A DNA stretch of 64,000 bases from Brachypodium distachyon. Lineage: Eukaryota > Streptophyta > Magnoliopsida > Poales > Poaceae. The stretch's first letter is position 1. Every line of letters begins with the position of its first letter. The translations under genes were made by a program, and so were the position numbers. Of the stretch, positions 9,188-20,802 are shown one piece after another. Location: assembly GCF_000005505.3 (NCBI RefSeq), contig NC_016135.3, positions 28,172,758-28,236,757 on the forward strand, in the 5' to 3' direction. The notes under the pieces were generated by a model, which saw only the letters and a list, made by a program, of their open reading frames with translations, did not search any database and was not told the DNA's origin.

Positions 9188-12100
9188 GGCCTCCTTTGAT
9201 TGATGGGATTTTCACAGGATTTTTGAAGGATTGCAATTCTATGGATTTTTTTTTTCCTATGGACGTCCTTTGATCTGCAGGATTGTAATCCTCAGTATTA
9301 TTTCCTATGGGGTTTCCCTATGTTATTTCACAGGATTTTTTTCCATGAAGTCTGACCTCTCGGTGAAATTCCTGGCGCGAAGAAAAGCGCGCGCGCTCCG
9401 CTCGCTCACCCGCACGGTCTGTTTTCGCGGGAACTCTTCGCGCATCTTCTGGCGACAGCAACTAGTTGAAGAGAAGCACATCCGCACTTCCCTTTCCATT
9501 CACATCGGCGACTCGCACGCTGCAGCTGCTCCACGGCCGCGCGGCCGCGCGGCGACCTGCTTCTCCTTCTCCGCGCGGTGACCTGCTTCTCCTGCTTCTT
9601 CCCATCATCTCCCACACAAGAAGGTATGTTAGAATCTACTCTAGGTTTGTTCTTCCCCACTGCAAGGTTTGTTAGAGATAGAGGCCACTCCAGGATCTAG
9701 ATTAGTTGATCCATGTTGAGCTGCAACTTATGCTAGATTTCTCAGATTTCTCAGATTTTCGACTTGGGCCCAGGGATTGGGGAGTTGGGGATTATTCTCA
9801 TGGCTATGGGAACATCATTTTTCTCCACATTTGTCTTAGTTCCTAAACCACTGTCGATATATTTTATAGACATGCTTATCGATCTATTAGCGGTTGAATT
9901 AGCAAATTAGTATAGGGTATAATTTTCCACTGTCCATTTTATTTAAAGAAGTGTCACTACATCAAACATAGAAGATAAGCGTCTGGAAGACAAGTTATAA
10001 TTTCTTTGTTAGAACCATTTGGAACATGGGTATTTTTCCATTCCAGCAATCTCCTGACATAATTCTTGTAAAATCAATTCACTCCGGACAGGGATGCTTA
10101 GAAAAACTGCAAATATATGTGATAGGTTTTTTACTTTTGTACTTAACGATTTAAGAATTATTGTAGTTTGTAACTTATTAAGTAGTAGTACTTTTTACAT
10201 TTTTGTAAACCTCCAAGAACCAGCTGGCCTTTGGTTGGTCAGGAGGGACAAGAGCACAGAGCTTAGTAGCTTACTGATTATAATTGAGTTTGTAGCACTA
10301 AGTTTCTCCTTTTCAAGCATCTCCTATTAATATATAGCATTTGTTGCCCCCATCATATAAGCTAAAAATCTACATGTATGCAGATGGATGATCGACGTTG
10401 CTTGTCAGGATGGAGTGGCCATTATTCACAATCAAAGGGGCCAACTGATCTCGAAGTTGATGGTGGGACTGCAGGGCCTCATCAAGAAACAGGTACTGCT
10501 CTGAAATTTCAGTGTCGACATTGATGAAGTCATTTGTGCAATTCCGTTTATTTGCAGTGTGCTATTGGTTTAAAATTATGAGACCAATTGATGAAACTGA
10601 AGGTGTCCTATTTATTGATGAAATATTTAGAAAGCACAAAGAGCAATTCTCGAGCCAAATGGAGTCACCAAATGAAGTTGTTTCTCATTGGGCTCCTAAA
10701 AGATTATGATGTGCCTGGTTTTCGGACAAATAATGCTTGGAGCAAGGAGGCATGGACAAATATTGCTTGTAAACTAAATCAAAAGTTTGGTGTATCATTA
10801 ACTCTTCACCAAGTCAAACAAAAGGAGCAAGATCTGAAGAAAGACTATCGTAGCGTGAAAGATTTGTTGGATGAAAGCGGTTTTGGATGGGAAAGCGAGA
10901 GACGTATGGTGGCTGCGCCTGATAGTGTTTGGGATGATTTTCCTTCTCATAAGAACAGCAAAGATGCCCTCCTATGACGAGACAAATCATTCCCCTTCTA
11001 TGAGGATTTAATTCCAATCTATTAAGGTGATTTTAACATATTAGTTTTGTTTCCATTTTGACCATACTTTCCTTGCAGCACACACTCTTAGAATGATGTT
11101 AAATTGGTTAAAACATTTCTAACAAATATTTTTTAGGTCGTTATGCTGAAGGGAGAACTCGTCAAGGTATGGACCATTATGCTAGCAAGACGAAGCGTGC
11201 ATCTGTTCCCTCGTCACAGCCAACACAAATGGCTGATTTCTGTCAATCACCATCACCTACCATGCAAGTTGCAAACCAGTCAGACATGCCAATTACTCTG
11301 GATGAAGAACATGAGGAAGCCAATTTGGATTCTCTCCCACATTTATCTACTCCTATGCAACATATGCAATCCCTGCCAAGATCTGCACAATTATCTTCAG
11401 AAAAACATGACACTAGGCGTGGGAAAAAACAAAAACGTAACATTGATGATGAATTCCAGGAGAGATATCTAAAACTGAAGAAAGAAGAAATTGATCGATT
11501 TGCAGCTATTGAGGAGAAGAAGCTAGTGGATCCATACAGCATTAACAAGTGCATCACAGCGATTGAAGAGTTGGATGGTTTACAACTAGGTGATATGTTG
11601 ATGGCATCAGTTATCTTCAAAAGTAAGGAGAACAGGGAAATTTTCTTGTCATACTCTACGAATGAACTAAGGTTGGCTTGACTTAAATGGGAGATTGGGC
11701 GTATTCAGACTAATTATCAAAACCAGAACCCTTGTGGTGATCATTAAGTTCAGAGGTAATCTATTAGGTAAGCTTTTGGTCTGTAGGTGGCTTATACTTT
11801 TGCTTAGTTCAAGGAGTCATAGAACTGACCTAGCTGGTTTAGTATATTTTGCTAGTGTATGTAAACAAAACTTTAGGCATGCTACAGAACTTGCATTAGT
11901 GCTGCAAGTTTGAAGTACAAGAATGATAGTAGAAATTGCATGTCATATATTGAGCACAAGAATGGTGGCTGAACATGGATGCCATATTACATACTCCATA
12001 TTTCAAGATCTCCTTGATGTATATTGTGCCCACATTGCTTGTGCGATATCATCTCTCTTGTGGTTCCCAGCTTCTCTAGAGTAATTAAATGCTTGTATAT

Positions 12101-12629
12101 CACTATGATAGTTGTGGTCTCCACTTGGCACATCAACACTAGCACGCGATGTATATGGAGCTATTTTCACATGGAGCTGTCATATATATAGGCTTAACCC
12201 AACGGCTAGCTCAACAGGCTGGTTAGTAACGGCTAGTTTTTCAAAGCAGAAACTTAGAAATAATATATTTTAGGGAGTGTCTATTTCCCAATGGACTTAG
12301 AAATAGTTATTTCTCGGTCGACAATCATAGCCATCCGATTAAGATTTTCACATCATTTGTACTTGTATGAATTTTGCACGAATCTCAATGATTAGATCGG
12401 ACGGTTGTAAGCATTGACTTAGAAATAGTTATTTCTCAGTCGCTTAAAAAATAGCAAAACCGTATATTTTATGTTCATAAGTTTCTATGGTTTTCCTATG
12501 TTGCAATCATGCAACCATTTGTGGCGATTCCTATGTTTTCAATTCCATAAGAATCAAGTGGACAGTCCACACTGATCCTGAGTTTTTTCTATTCCTACAT
12601 TTTTTCTATCCTGCGAATCAAAGAGGGCC
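9188..12629 (+). mobile_element. PIF/Harbinger-type DNA transposon, 3,442 bp, Myb gene only
   Basis: The termini are inverted: GGCCTCCTTTGATTGATGGGAT at the left, and GGCCCTCTTTGATTCGCAGGAT when the right end is inverted. The element is flanked by the trinucleotide TAA on both sides (9185-9187, 12630-12632), the TWA-type duplication of Harbinger elements. The subterminal sequence is rich in TTTCCTATGG/CACAGGATTTTT motifs near both ends. Inside is one recognisable gene, a Myb/SANT-like protein on the plus strand. I could not find any stretch resembling the DDE transposase on either strand. It is therefore probably non-autonomous, depending on a transposase from elsewhere. Confidence 0.85.
10383..11681 (+). 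pseudogene. Harbinger-borne Myb/SANT-like DNA-binding protein gene, probably broken
   Basis: Harbinger elements normally pair a transposase with a Myb-like protein that binds the ends and helps nuclear import. The Myb-like region is at about 10655-10965, with the pattern W..(K/M)...I, AWSKEAW, LNQKFGVSLTLHQVKQKEQDL, YRSVKDLL and a conserved WDDF. The downstream exon (from 11136, after TTTTTTAG, to 11681) encodes a basic/acidic linker and the conserved tail LKKEEIDRFAAIEEKK...DPYSINKCI...MLMASVIFKSKENREIFL. The first exon may start at ATG 10383. A TGA at 10975-10977 interrupts the frame directly before the conserved FPFYEDLIPIY block at about 10993-11025, and TAA follows that block. One or both stops would have to be avoided by splicing for a full protein, so I call it a probable pseudogene. 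Confidence 0.7.
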
Positions 12630-12632
12630 TAA

Positions 12633-12985
12633 CTCAAACTAGACGTCTTCAGGAGGCCCAAAAGCAGAGGTTAAAATTAGAATCAAAGGACAGGCTAATT
12701 TAGCACAACAATCTTCCGCCGGCCGCCTATTCTTGCGTTGACCTCGCGCCGCCGTCCGCCGTCGCCGGCGGTGGCAACCAGGGTTCTCTATCTGGGTTTC
12801 TGGGATCGGGAGCTCTACCGACCGTGCGACGAGTCGTCTTGGGCTGCTATCCCTTTGTTTCATTCGTCTCGCTTGTCGGGCCTCCAGTATTATGTGTTGG
12901 GCTATATCACGAGTAGCTCACTAGTGGGCGGCCCAGTTACTCATATACAAGCTTCTCCCCTCCTCTGACCTTGGCCGCTCCTCCT
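12633..12985 (-). other. Displaced promoter/leader of FBD copy D
   Basis: This stretch resembles the leader and promoter region of FBD copy B (21340-21604). Shared blocks are GGGCCTCC(A/G)(G/T)T..., ...CACGAG(T/C)(A/C)GCTCACTAGTGGGC and the GC-rich CGCCGCC section. Its position fits the 5' side of copy D, separated from exon 1 by the Harbinger insertion in what would be the 5'-UTR intron. No protein-coding sense is assigned. Confidence 0.6.
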
Positions 12986-13079
12986 GCCGGTGCTAGTCTG
13001 AGCAAGTGTCCTCAATTCAAATCCATCTCATAAGACAAGGCAAGGAACATGCATCAACCAAATCCATTCCACAACAGTA

Positions 13080-13640
13080 GAAGGGTTATGAATCATTTTT
13101 GCCTGCAAATTCTCCTTTTATGTCCACAACAATTTCCGAGATTTTATAGAACAAAACAAACAATTTATGAATCATTTTTTCCTGCAAATTCGTCTTGCCA
13201 AAAATTTATTTATTCCTTTTTGCGAGACAAAATTCTGTACTTTGTGGGAAGAAGAAAGTACGTATTCTTCAGACCAAAATACGCAAAACCTACAAATTTG
13301 TTCCCAAAGCAGTTACGGTCAGTACAACAAGGCACAATATACTCTAGTTCTTCAGGTTAGACAACTCCTCACCATTCCCCTTCGATGTCCACAAAACAAT
13401 ATTTCCGAGATTTTATAGAACAATACACGATTTATGAATCATTTTGCCTACAAATTTGTCTTGCCAAAAAAATATTTCTCCTTTTTGCGGGACAAAATTC
13501 TATACTTTCTGGGAAGAGAGTAGATATTCTTCGGACCAAAAAAAAAGCAAAACTTCCTTCACATTCTCTCTTCCCGCACCCCTATTTTCTTCTCAAATAT
13601 GTCCATTCAGAAATTTCAAACTTTTGGCAAAGAGTTGATA
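13080..13640. repeat. Two diverged tandem copies, about 265 bp each, 3' of FBD gene A
   Basis: Shared blocks in order: ATGTCCACAA, TTTCCGAGATTTTATAGAACAA, TTTATGAATCATTTT, TTTTTGCG(A/G)GACAAAATTCT, and GGGAAGA(G/A)... followed by ATTCTTC(A/G)GACC. AT-rich and non-coding. Related sequence also occurs 3' of FBD copy B at about 18200-18410, so the repeat is part of the larger duplicated block. Confidence 0.65.
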
Positions 13641-14234
13641 TAACCAAATTTACGAGTAAACAAAACTGAAACAACAGCAGTTACCAAGCGAATCTGCTAC
13701 AATGAAAGAGCAGGCAACTGTAGTATAGGTTCAGTTCAGGCGAATGTATAACAGGCAACAAAATGAGATGATCCGACAAATAATACTTTTTGTTGGATAC
13801 AAGAGGTAATAATAATATGCTGGCTTCGTTAATGAAAGAGCAACAGGAAGGCATACCCCAAATCATTCAGATAAGCTGGCGACAAAGGAGATTCATTACT
13901 ACCTGATTGAACACAAAGTGAAGACCAACAGAATTATTTTTCGTGCTCATACTTCCCCGGTCGATTTTTCGCCACGCCAATGCATCAAGCATCCACTTAT
14001 ATATATATATAAGATCTCCAGCCCTGCCGTCGTTTGACGGAAACTACGGCAGGACAGGGCCACCCTGAACCATTTATTGATAATCAAGAGACACAGTTAT
14101 AGGGTTGAGGATTCGAAATATACAACCAGTTTGGTTACAAAGATGGGCTAACATAACATCCCAGTCATGTATAATAGCTCTTTTTGCCGAGGAGCGGCAC
14201 CGGGGAGACCAAAGACAGCCCCTGCCGTTGTAAT

Positions 14235-16039
14235 TCACACAATGGTGAGGATGTAACTAAACTCCTCTCTGCCAAGGTGTTCTTTCGCATACTTCCTATC
14301 CTTGTTCGTGCCGAACATCTCCTGCTCATCAGGACTAGGCGGAACAAACTCATTGGCCCTGCTGACCGAATATATTTGATCCGCTGTATGTCCATAGCTC
14401 ATCCTCACCACTGAATCTACAACCATGTGTTCAAGCACAGTAGCGTTCCCAAGGATGTAGAGCGCCAGCTCGGGTACCCCCAATAGACTACAAAAGCCAG
14501 TCATGTAGACACTCCTGAGATGACGATGTGGACGTCCTTGCACGGCTGCCACTGTCCTTGGATCACTTTGAATATATCCATGAGGGTGCATCTGCACGGG
14601 TATATCCGACCATTCGTTAACTTCAACATACATCTATATATTTGGCTGGAAAGATAGAAAAAAAATGCCATGATTAATTATTGGATTACTTACATGCAGT
14701 TCCAGTTCTTCCAAGAAAGGGGATAATTCCAAGAGGTTAACAAACCCCATAACCCAACTAATGTCCGGAGGATAGCCAGAGATATGAAGGTTGATGTTCA
14801 GATACTTCAAATTGATGAAGCTAGTCTGGGTTTTGCTGGAACTTCGCACCTGGAACAGAAACAATGCACAACCACAAAAAATATAAATTAACACTAGAGC
14901 AAAATTAAAGAGTGGAAACAAGGCACTTCTTTCAAGAACAAACCGAAGTTTCAAAAGCCAATTGCAGAAATAGTCTTTGCACATGGGGAAGAGCAGTTGG
15001 AAGCTCGTTCAAGACGAAGTCCAAAGCATCATGAACAATGGTGAGATATCTTCTGTATGATGCAAAGGTCGCCTCTGACAACTTCAAAGATCCACTGAGC
15101 ACAACTTTATTCATATAGTCGTCGAACTCAAATTCGGTAAGATTGGGAGCATTCAAATCTATCATGTGCAGGTCACACAGGCGCACGTGCAGGTACTGCA
15201 GCCGGCGCAGCACCTGGCGTATGCATAAACTTTCCAAGGAGCTCCTCCTTGGGCTTAACAACGAGTCGATGTTTAAACTCTCAAGAAGAGCACAACTTTG
15301 CAGCAGGCACCGGAGATCATTTACACTGATCGACACCGTATGTAGTTTGAGTTTCTTGAGGTTTGTGATGCCACTGAAACTTCGGGGCAGCTTTAAACAC
15401 ATGTATCCCAGATCAAGAGACTTGACACATGAGCCGTTTGGGCCACTGAGATTGCACAACAGTAAAATGTACTTGCCATATCTAGATTCAAACCAAGATG
15501 GTTCAGACCTGAGATCAAGAGCAATGTGCTTGGCCTTTGATGCAGTGGAAAAGCTAATCCATCTATCAATGTGATTCTTATACTTTCTGCCAAGACTACA
15601 TTTGACAACAAACTTATCCAGCATGGTGGTAGTTGTAGTTGGAGTAGACCACAGTGGGCGCAACACATTATCAACTTTGGTGATGAATTCAGCAATCCTG
15701 GATGCCAGGTGAGTATTCATGGTTGTATTGCTGCCAAAGAAGGTCTCTTTGGTGAATACCAGGTCTGGGTGGCATATCCCCAGCTGTCTCCATTCACGAG
15801 AAAGTACGGTCATCCTCAAGACTTCCTTGATTGATAACCGTGACAATATGTCCTGCAGAACGCCCTGTAATAGCCAAGTAGTGTTAGTAGCAGTGGTCAG
15901 GCTCCTTGCTAAAACAGTGCTTTTGAAGAGTCGGTAATTGAGGCATGTCAATCCATACAGGGGGTAGAAGTTTAAGCTCAATGCTGGAAACATCGTTCTT
16001 GTTTTTGGTGGACCGTTTTGGGCTGCTTTGTTTGTCCAT
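14235..16039 (-). CDS. F-box/LRR/FBD-domain protein (copy A), intact, 504 aa
   Basis: Probable substrate-recognition subunit of an SCF ubiquitin ligase. Its target is unknown. Four exons are inferred: 16039-15959, 15864-14944, 14849-14694 and 14591-14235 (81, 921, 156 and 357 bp), all in frame. The F-box spans the exon 1/2 joint, with LLP followed by GVLQDILSRLSIKEVLRM and the SREWRQL motif. Leucine-rich segments fill residues ~150-330 (SCVKSLDLGYMCLKL, LKKLKLHTVSI, LLESLNI). The C-terminal FBD region has HRHLRSVYMTGF and LALYILGNATVLEHMVVD. Copies B and C have the same exon phases, and exons 1 and 3 have identical lengths. The leader upstream is spliced, sharing CCATAGGTAT at its donor with copies B and C. 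This is the intact member of a tandem pair on this strand. Confidence 0.88.
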
Positions 16040-16739
16040 CAGGGTGCACTGATGCATATAAGATAAAACTCTATCTGCAATGAACAAGTACAACAAACTA
16101 GATAAAGGATCATTATGTTTCGGCAAGCTAGGAACTAATAGTACGAACTAGTAAATAACATAGTTTAACTTTATGGTTCTTCAAAAAGAATATCCTTTTG
16201 GACTAATCAAATCTGCAAGCTTGTTCTCAAGAAGAAACAAATCTGCAACCTTGTTCTCTTGGAGAAACAAATCTGCAGCCTATGCGACAGAGACAATTAA
16301 ACTAACTTCATGATGTATTCAATGCTCTTGAAAGAATTCAATCTCTACATGATTCAGAACAAGGTTTCTATGTTGGACATGTCAGCATGACCATAGTCTA
16401 ACTCAGCCAGGGCCAAACACACCTTGGGTGCTTATTCAGTTTTGTTTGGCACATAGCAGAACACTGAAGAAACTATTCAAAGTGCATTCGAAAATTGAAT
16501 TCCATGCAATCAGAATCATAGTAGACCATGGCAATCGAAAATAAGCAGATCTACGCGTGCTACTTATTTGGATGGACAGCACAGGCGGCGATTAGTGACG
16601 GGTGCGTGCGACCGGGCTGTGCAAGCTAACATGATTGGGAATGGATAACAAGATCGGGGCAGGGCAGAATCTTGTCACCATCAGCATTCAGCAATCAATA
16701 ATCCTCGGAGGAAACGATACAAACGAATTCTTAACATGG

Positions 16740-16995
16740 ATTCGAACTGAATGAAGCACGGAATCACAACGATACCTATGGATGGAGGCCGCCGCTCCGC
16801 TGGGACAGGGGACTCACCAGAGGGGGGATTTGGAAGGAAGGGCCTCGCCGAGCAAATCGTCGGAGCTCACCGCCGCGCCATGGGCCCTAGTCCTAGGTGT
16901 GGTGGGTGGCTGGTGGGTGCAGGAAGAAGATGGCAGTGGCAGAGAGACCGGGAGAAAACTTCTGGTTCCGAGCCCGTGCTTCCGTTTCTTTAATT
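16740..16995 (-). other. 5' leader exon/promoter-proximal region of FBD gene A
   Basis: It aligns with the non-coding leader of copies B (about 21215-21600) and C (about 49206-49414). The splice donor is at the CCATAGGTAT motif (minus strand, about 16770-16780). Bases 16040-16740 would be the 5'-UTR intron. No convincing coding sequence. Confidence 0.5.
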
Positions 16996-17300
16996 AATGT
17001 CCTATGTGTATTGGGTGGCCGCAGCACGTTTTCGAAACCGTGCTTCTGTTTTTTTAAATAATGTCCAATGTGTATTCGGTGGGCGTCGTGCGTTTTCGAA
17101 ACCGTGGTCTGTTTCTTTAAATAATGTCCGATGTGTATTCGGTGGGCGCCGTGCGTTTTCGAGATCATATTTCTGTTTCTTTAAATAATGTCCGATGTGT
17201 ATTCTGTGGGCGCCGTGTTGCGTCGTCAAACCGGAGCACGTCCGTTTTCTTTTAAATAATGTCCAATTTGTATTCGATGGGCGTCGTTTTCGAACCGAAA
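16985..17300. repeat. Minisatellite, five ~64-bp units, just upstream of FBD gene A
   Basis: Units share TTTAAATAATGTCC(A/G)ATGTGTATTCGGTGGGCG and CGTTTTCGAAACCG. The AATGTC (first copy AATGTCC-like) anchors start near 16996, 17060, 17123, 17187 and 17258, so spacing is 64, 63, 64 and 71. A weaker relative of the unit occurs near 17335-17370. Directly adjacent to the leader of gene A, and absent from the corresponding sites of copies B and C. Confidence 0.85.
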
Positions 17301-17370
17301 CTTACGTTACATTTGTTTGTCGAGAAATATCTATCCATTTGCATTCGGTGGGCGGTTCACCGTCTTGTAC

Positions 17371-18960
17371 GGTTGACGTCGTGCTTATGAAACGTACGAG
17401 TCATGTCGTTCTGAAAATATGTTTATCTTATCTTATCTCCGGAAAACTTTTTCGACAGTTCACCGTTTTGCATGATTGAAACCGTGATTCTATAACGTGT
17501 TGGATCCGGTTTCTAAAAATACAAGTATATCTTATTTTTTTTCCCAACATCCTAAACTTTTCTATTTCTCACTCATCTCCGCGGGATGCAACATCTCACG
17601 ATGTTTCTCCAGCGGCTTGCCAGTTTGGTGATGATTTACCAAAGGGAAAAGAAGACATAATATTTGGTGGCTTTTTTTATAGGTTTTGGGCAAATTTGAC
17701 CACAATGGACTTACCTACAGTGGCGGATCCACCGGTTTGGCAAGGTCCGGCGGCCGCCATTCCTAAAAATCTGCCCAAAACCCAATATATGTACTATATA
17801 TTCCATATACCTTATGCCAATACTTCATTTTTTGTATTTTTATTGTACTTTCTGAACACAAACACTTATTATGGATCAGAGAGAGTAGTATTTAGTAATC
17901 TTGCATACAATGTTTTCTCCTTGTATAAATTACGTCACACATTTTCTTTTAGGCCAGATATTCTTCAATCTTTTTTTCCTAGCACCTATTCTTCAATCGG
18001 TTTCTTTTGTAGACAAATATTCAAAAACCACAATAACCAATGATTTTGCAGAACAACAACTGTTGGAACTTTATAAAATAAAAAAAATTGATTGTTGCGG
18101 TTCCAAGATATTTTATGAGTTTCAAAGATTGTGGTTCTGTGACACACTGCCTAGCTGGTGTGGTTTTCTAATATTTATATAGAGTAAAACATTTTATGCA
18201 GGTTTTCTTTTTGTCTTTGATAAAGCTCTCCTCTTTTTTTGCAAGACAGAATCCTACTCTCCGGACCCAAATACGTAAAGACAAAACTAATGTAAAAATT
18301 GTTCACTAAACATTTCAGCATTTTGGCACAAACGCTTTAACTCTCGCCTAAAGGGTTGACATAATCAAATTCAAGGAAGAAGAACAACCGTTACCAAGAG
18401 AGCGTGCAACATAAGAGCAAGAGCACAGGCGGTAGATGAGATGGGATGAATGAACAGATTAATAAACATTGTTCTCTTAACAAAAGAGTCAGTTCATGCT
18501 ACCAAAACCAAGGAACAGAACATAGAGTTAGATCTGAAGGGACGGATCTCTGTTTTTATTGGTTCTGAACTGGTCTAGTGCAAGTAACTGATGCAAGATG
18601 GACTGTAGAAAGGAATAGCACTGATCCTGATTGCATCATAGTACACAGATGAGATGAGGTGAATGGACTGAGATCAATCATTTTCATGCACACTTAATTT
18701 GTTGGATAAAAAACGGATAACAAAAACCCAGTTTCGTTAAATAAAGAGTCGATTTCTCAAAAAAAAAGAGTACCACATATCACTTCATGATTACAACATT
18801 CTTCTCTTCATAGTCATACCACCAAAGCCCAAAAGAACAAGACACCACAAAATGACAGCATAGTCCAGATTGCAACTGAAATAAAGAGAACACTCAAAAG
18901 CTTCATGAATAACCCAAACTTCCACTTATTTAGATGAAATCTCAAGACTCAGCATTGTTA
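17371..18960. other. Gene-free stretch 3' of FBD copy B
   Basis: AT-rich, no coding sequence supported. A CAGTGGCGGATCC motif near 17709 resembles hAT-type ends, but I found no partner. From about 18200 the sequence resembles the 3' flank of copy A (GTTGACATAATCAAATTC, CGTTACCAAG), marking the edge of the A/B duplication. Confidence 0.5.
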
Positions 18961-18961
18961 T

Positions 18962-20802
18962 TCATAAGATGGTGACGATGTGACGAAACTCCTCTCTCTC
19001 AAGGTGCGTTTTTGTAAACATCCTCTTCTCGGTGAAGCAGAACATATTCTCCTTGGTAGTAGGACTAGGTGGAAGAACAAACTCCTTATTGCTACTGAAA
19101 TTGGTGGACGGATAGAAACGATCGGTAGGTAGATCATACTTCATCCTTACCACTGGATCTACTACCAAACGTTCAAGAACAGTAGCATTCCCAAGGATGT
19201 AGAGCGCCAGCTTGGCTAGGCCGAGTACATCAGAAAATCCAGAGATGTAAACTCTCCTGAGGTGCTGAAGCAGAGGTCCTTGTGCGGCCATCAGCATACT
19301 TGGATCAGGGTGGCAAAATCTACCACAATCAATCTGCACGTGTATCTCCATTAATTTTAAGATGAATCTTTATGTTCTCAAAGAAAATCAATATGGTACT
19401 TTGTCCGAGCCGAGAGATTCACCAGAAAGAAAGTCATACAAGATTGCCATAATTAACAACTGAATCACTTACATGCAGTTCCAGTTCTTCTAAGAGAGGT
19501 GATAATTCCAAGAGATTAACCAACCCCAATACCCAACTAGTATCCCGTGGGTCGAAAAAGATATCAAGATTTATGTTCAGGTGCCTCAAATTTTTGAAGC
19601 TAGTCTGGATGTTACTGAACATTAGCACCTGAAACAGAAACAATGCACGACCATAAAAAATCAAAGTAATTGGAGATCAAGCGAGGTGGAAAGTCTGAAC
19701 ATAAATACCCTCTTTCTAGAACGAACCTGATCAACATTCAAAAGTAGAAATAGTTTATGCAAATGAGGAAGAGCAGGTGGAATCTCGTAGAAGATGTGGT
19801 CCAAATCATAATCATAAGCTTCGAACACTCTCCAGTTTGACACAAAGGTTGCCTCTGACAACTTCAAAGATACACAAAGTGTAATTTGCCTCACAGAGTC
19901 GTCAAACTCAAATCTGGTAAGATTAGGAGCCTGTAATTCTATCATTTCCAGGTCATAATGGTTCACACGCAGGTACTGCAACCGGCTCAGCTCCTGTCGT
20001 ATGCATAAACTTGACAAGGAGCAAAACTCTATGCTTAAGCTCTCGAGAAGAGCACAACTTAGCAACAGACACTGCAGATCACCTCTATTGATGGACACCA
20101 TACTTAGTGTGAGATTCTTAAGGTTCATGATACCACAGAAATTAGGATGCAACTTCAAACATACGTATCTCAGATCAAGTGACTTGACACAAGATCCGTT
20201 TGGGCCACTGAGATTGCACAGCGGGACAACATACTTGTCATCTTCAGAGGCACTCCATCCTATCGTGAAATCAAGAGCAATGTGCTTGGCCCCTGACATG
20301 GTGGAAAAGTTAATCCATCTATCAATGTGATACTTATGCTTTCTGCCGAGTCTAAAGCCGAGTTTACATTTGACGACAAACTTATCCAGTGTAGTGGTAG
20401 TTCCTGCGGTAGACCACAGTGGGCGCAACACATTGTCGACTCTGGTGACGAATCGGCAGCCATTGATGCAGACGGGTTAATAGTATTGCTGGTGCCAAAG
20501 AAGGTTTCTTCGGTGAAGACCAGGTATGGGTGGCAAATCCCTAGCTGTCTCCATTGACGAGAAAGTGTGCTCATCCTGAAGACTTCTTTGATTGATAACC
20601 GTGACAGTATATCATTGAGAACATCCTGTAATGAGCAAGAGGCGCTAATTAGTCACGCTCCTCGCTAAAACCATGATTTAACAGAGCATGTAATTGACAT
20701 AAATAAGATGTGGGTCCTTACACAGGGTAGAAGTTGAAGCTCCATACTGAAACCATCGTTCTTGGTTTTGATGGATCGTTCCGGACTTATTTGCTTGTCC
20801 AT
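18962..20802 (-). pseudogene. F-box/LRR/FBD gene (copy B) with a 1-bp frameshift
   Basis: It has the same four-exon plan as copies A and C: 20802-20722 (81 bp), 20625-19727 (899 bp), 19628-19473 (156 bp) and 19333-18962 (372 bp). All splice sites are kept. Exon 2 is not a multiple of three. Compared with copy C it carries +12 and -6 bp in-frame changes plus a single missing A where C has GCCGAATTCATCACC (here GCCGATTCGTCACC, about 20440-20460). The frame is lost after residue ~80, just behind the F-box. Downstream the LRR and FBD parts (LLPALPHLHKLF-type region, RRVYISGFSDVLGLAKLALYILGN) stay open in the shifted frame. Either a very recent pseudogene or a base-call error; a truncated F-box-only protein is also possible. 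Confidence 0.82.

Noticed and set aside
17690..17760. CAGTGGCGGATCC motif as the end of a hAT element
   Set aside because: No matching inverted end or target duplication was found nearby, so only the motif is noted.
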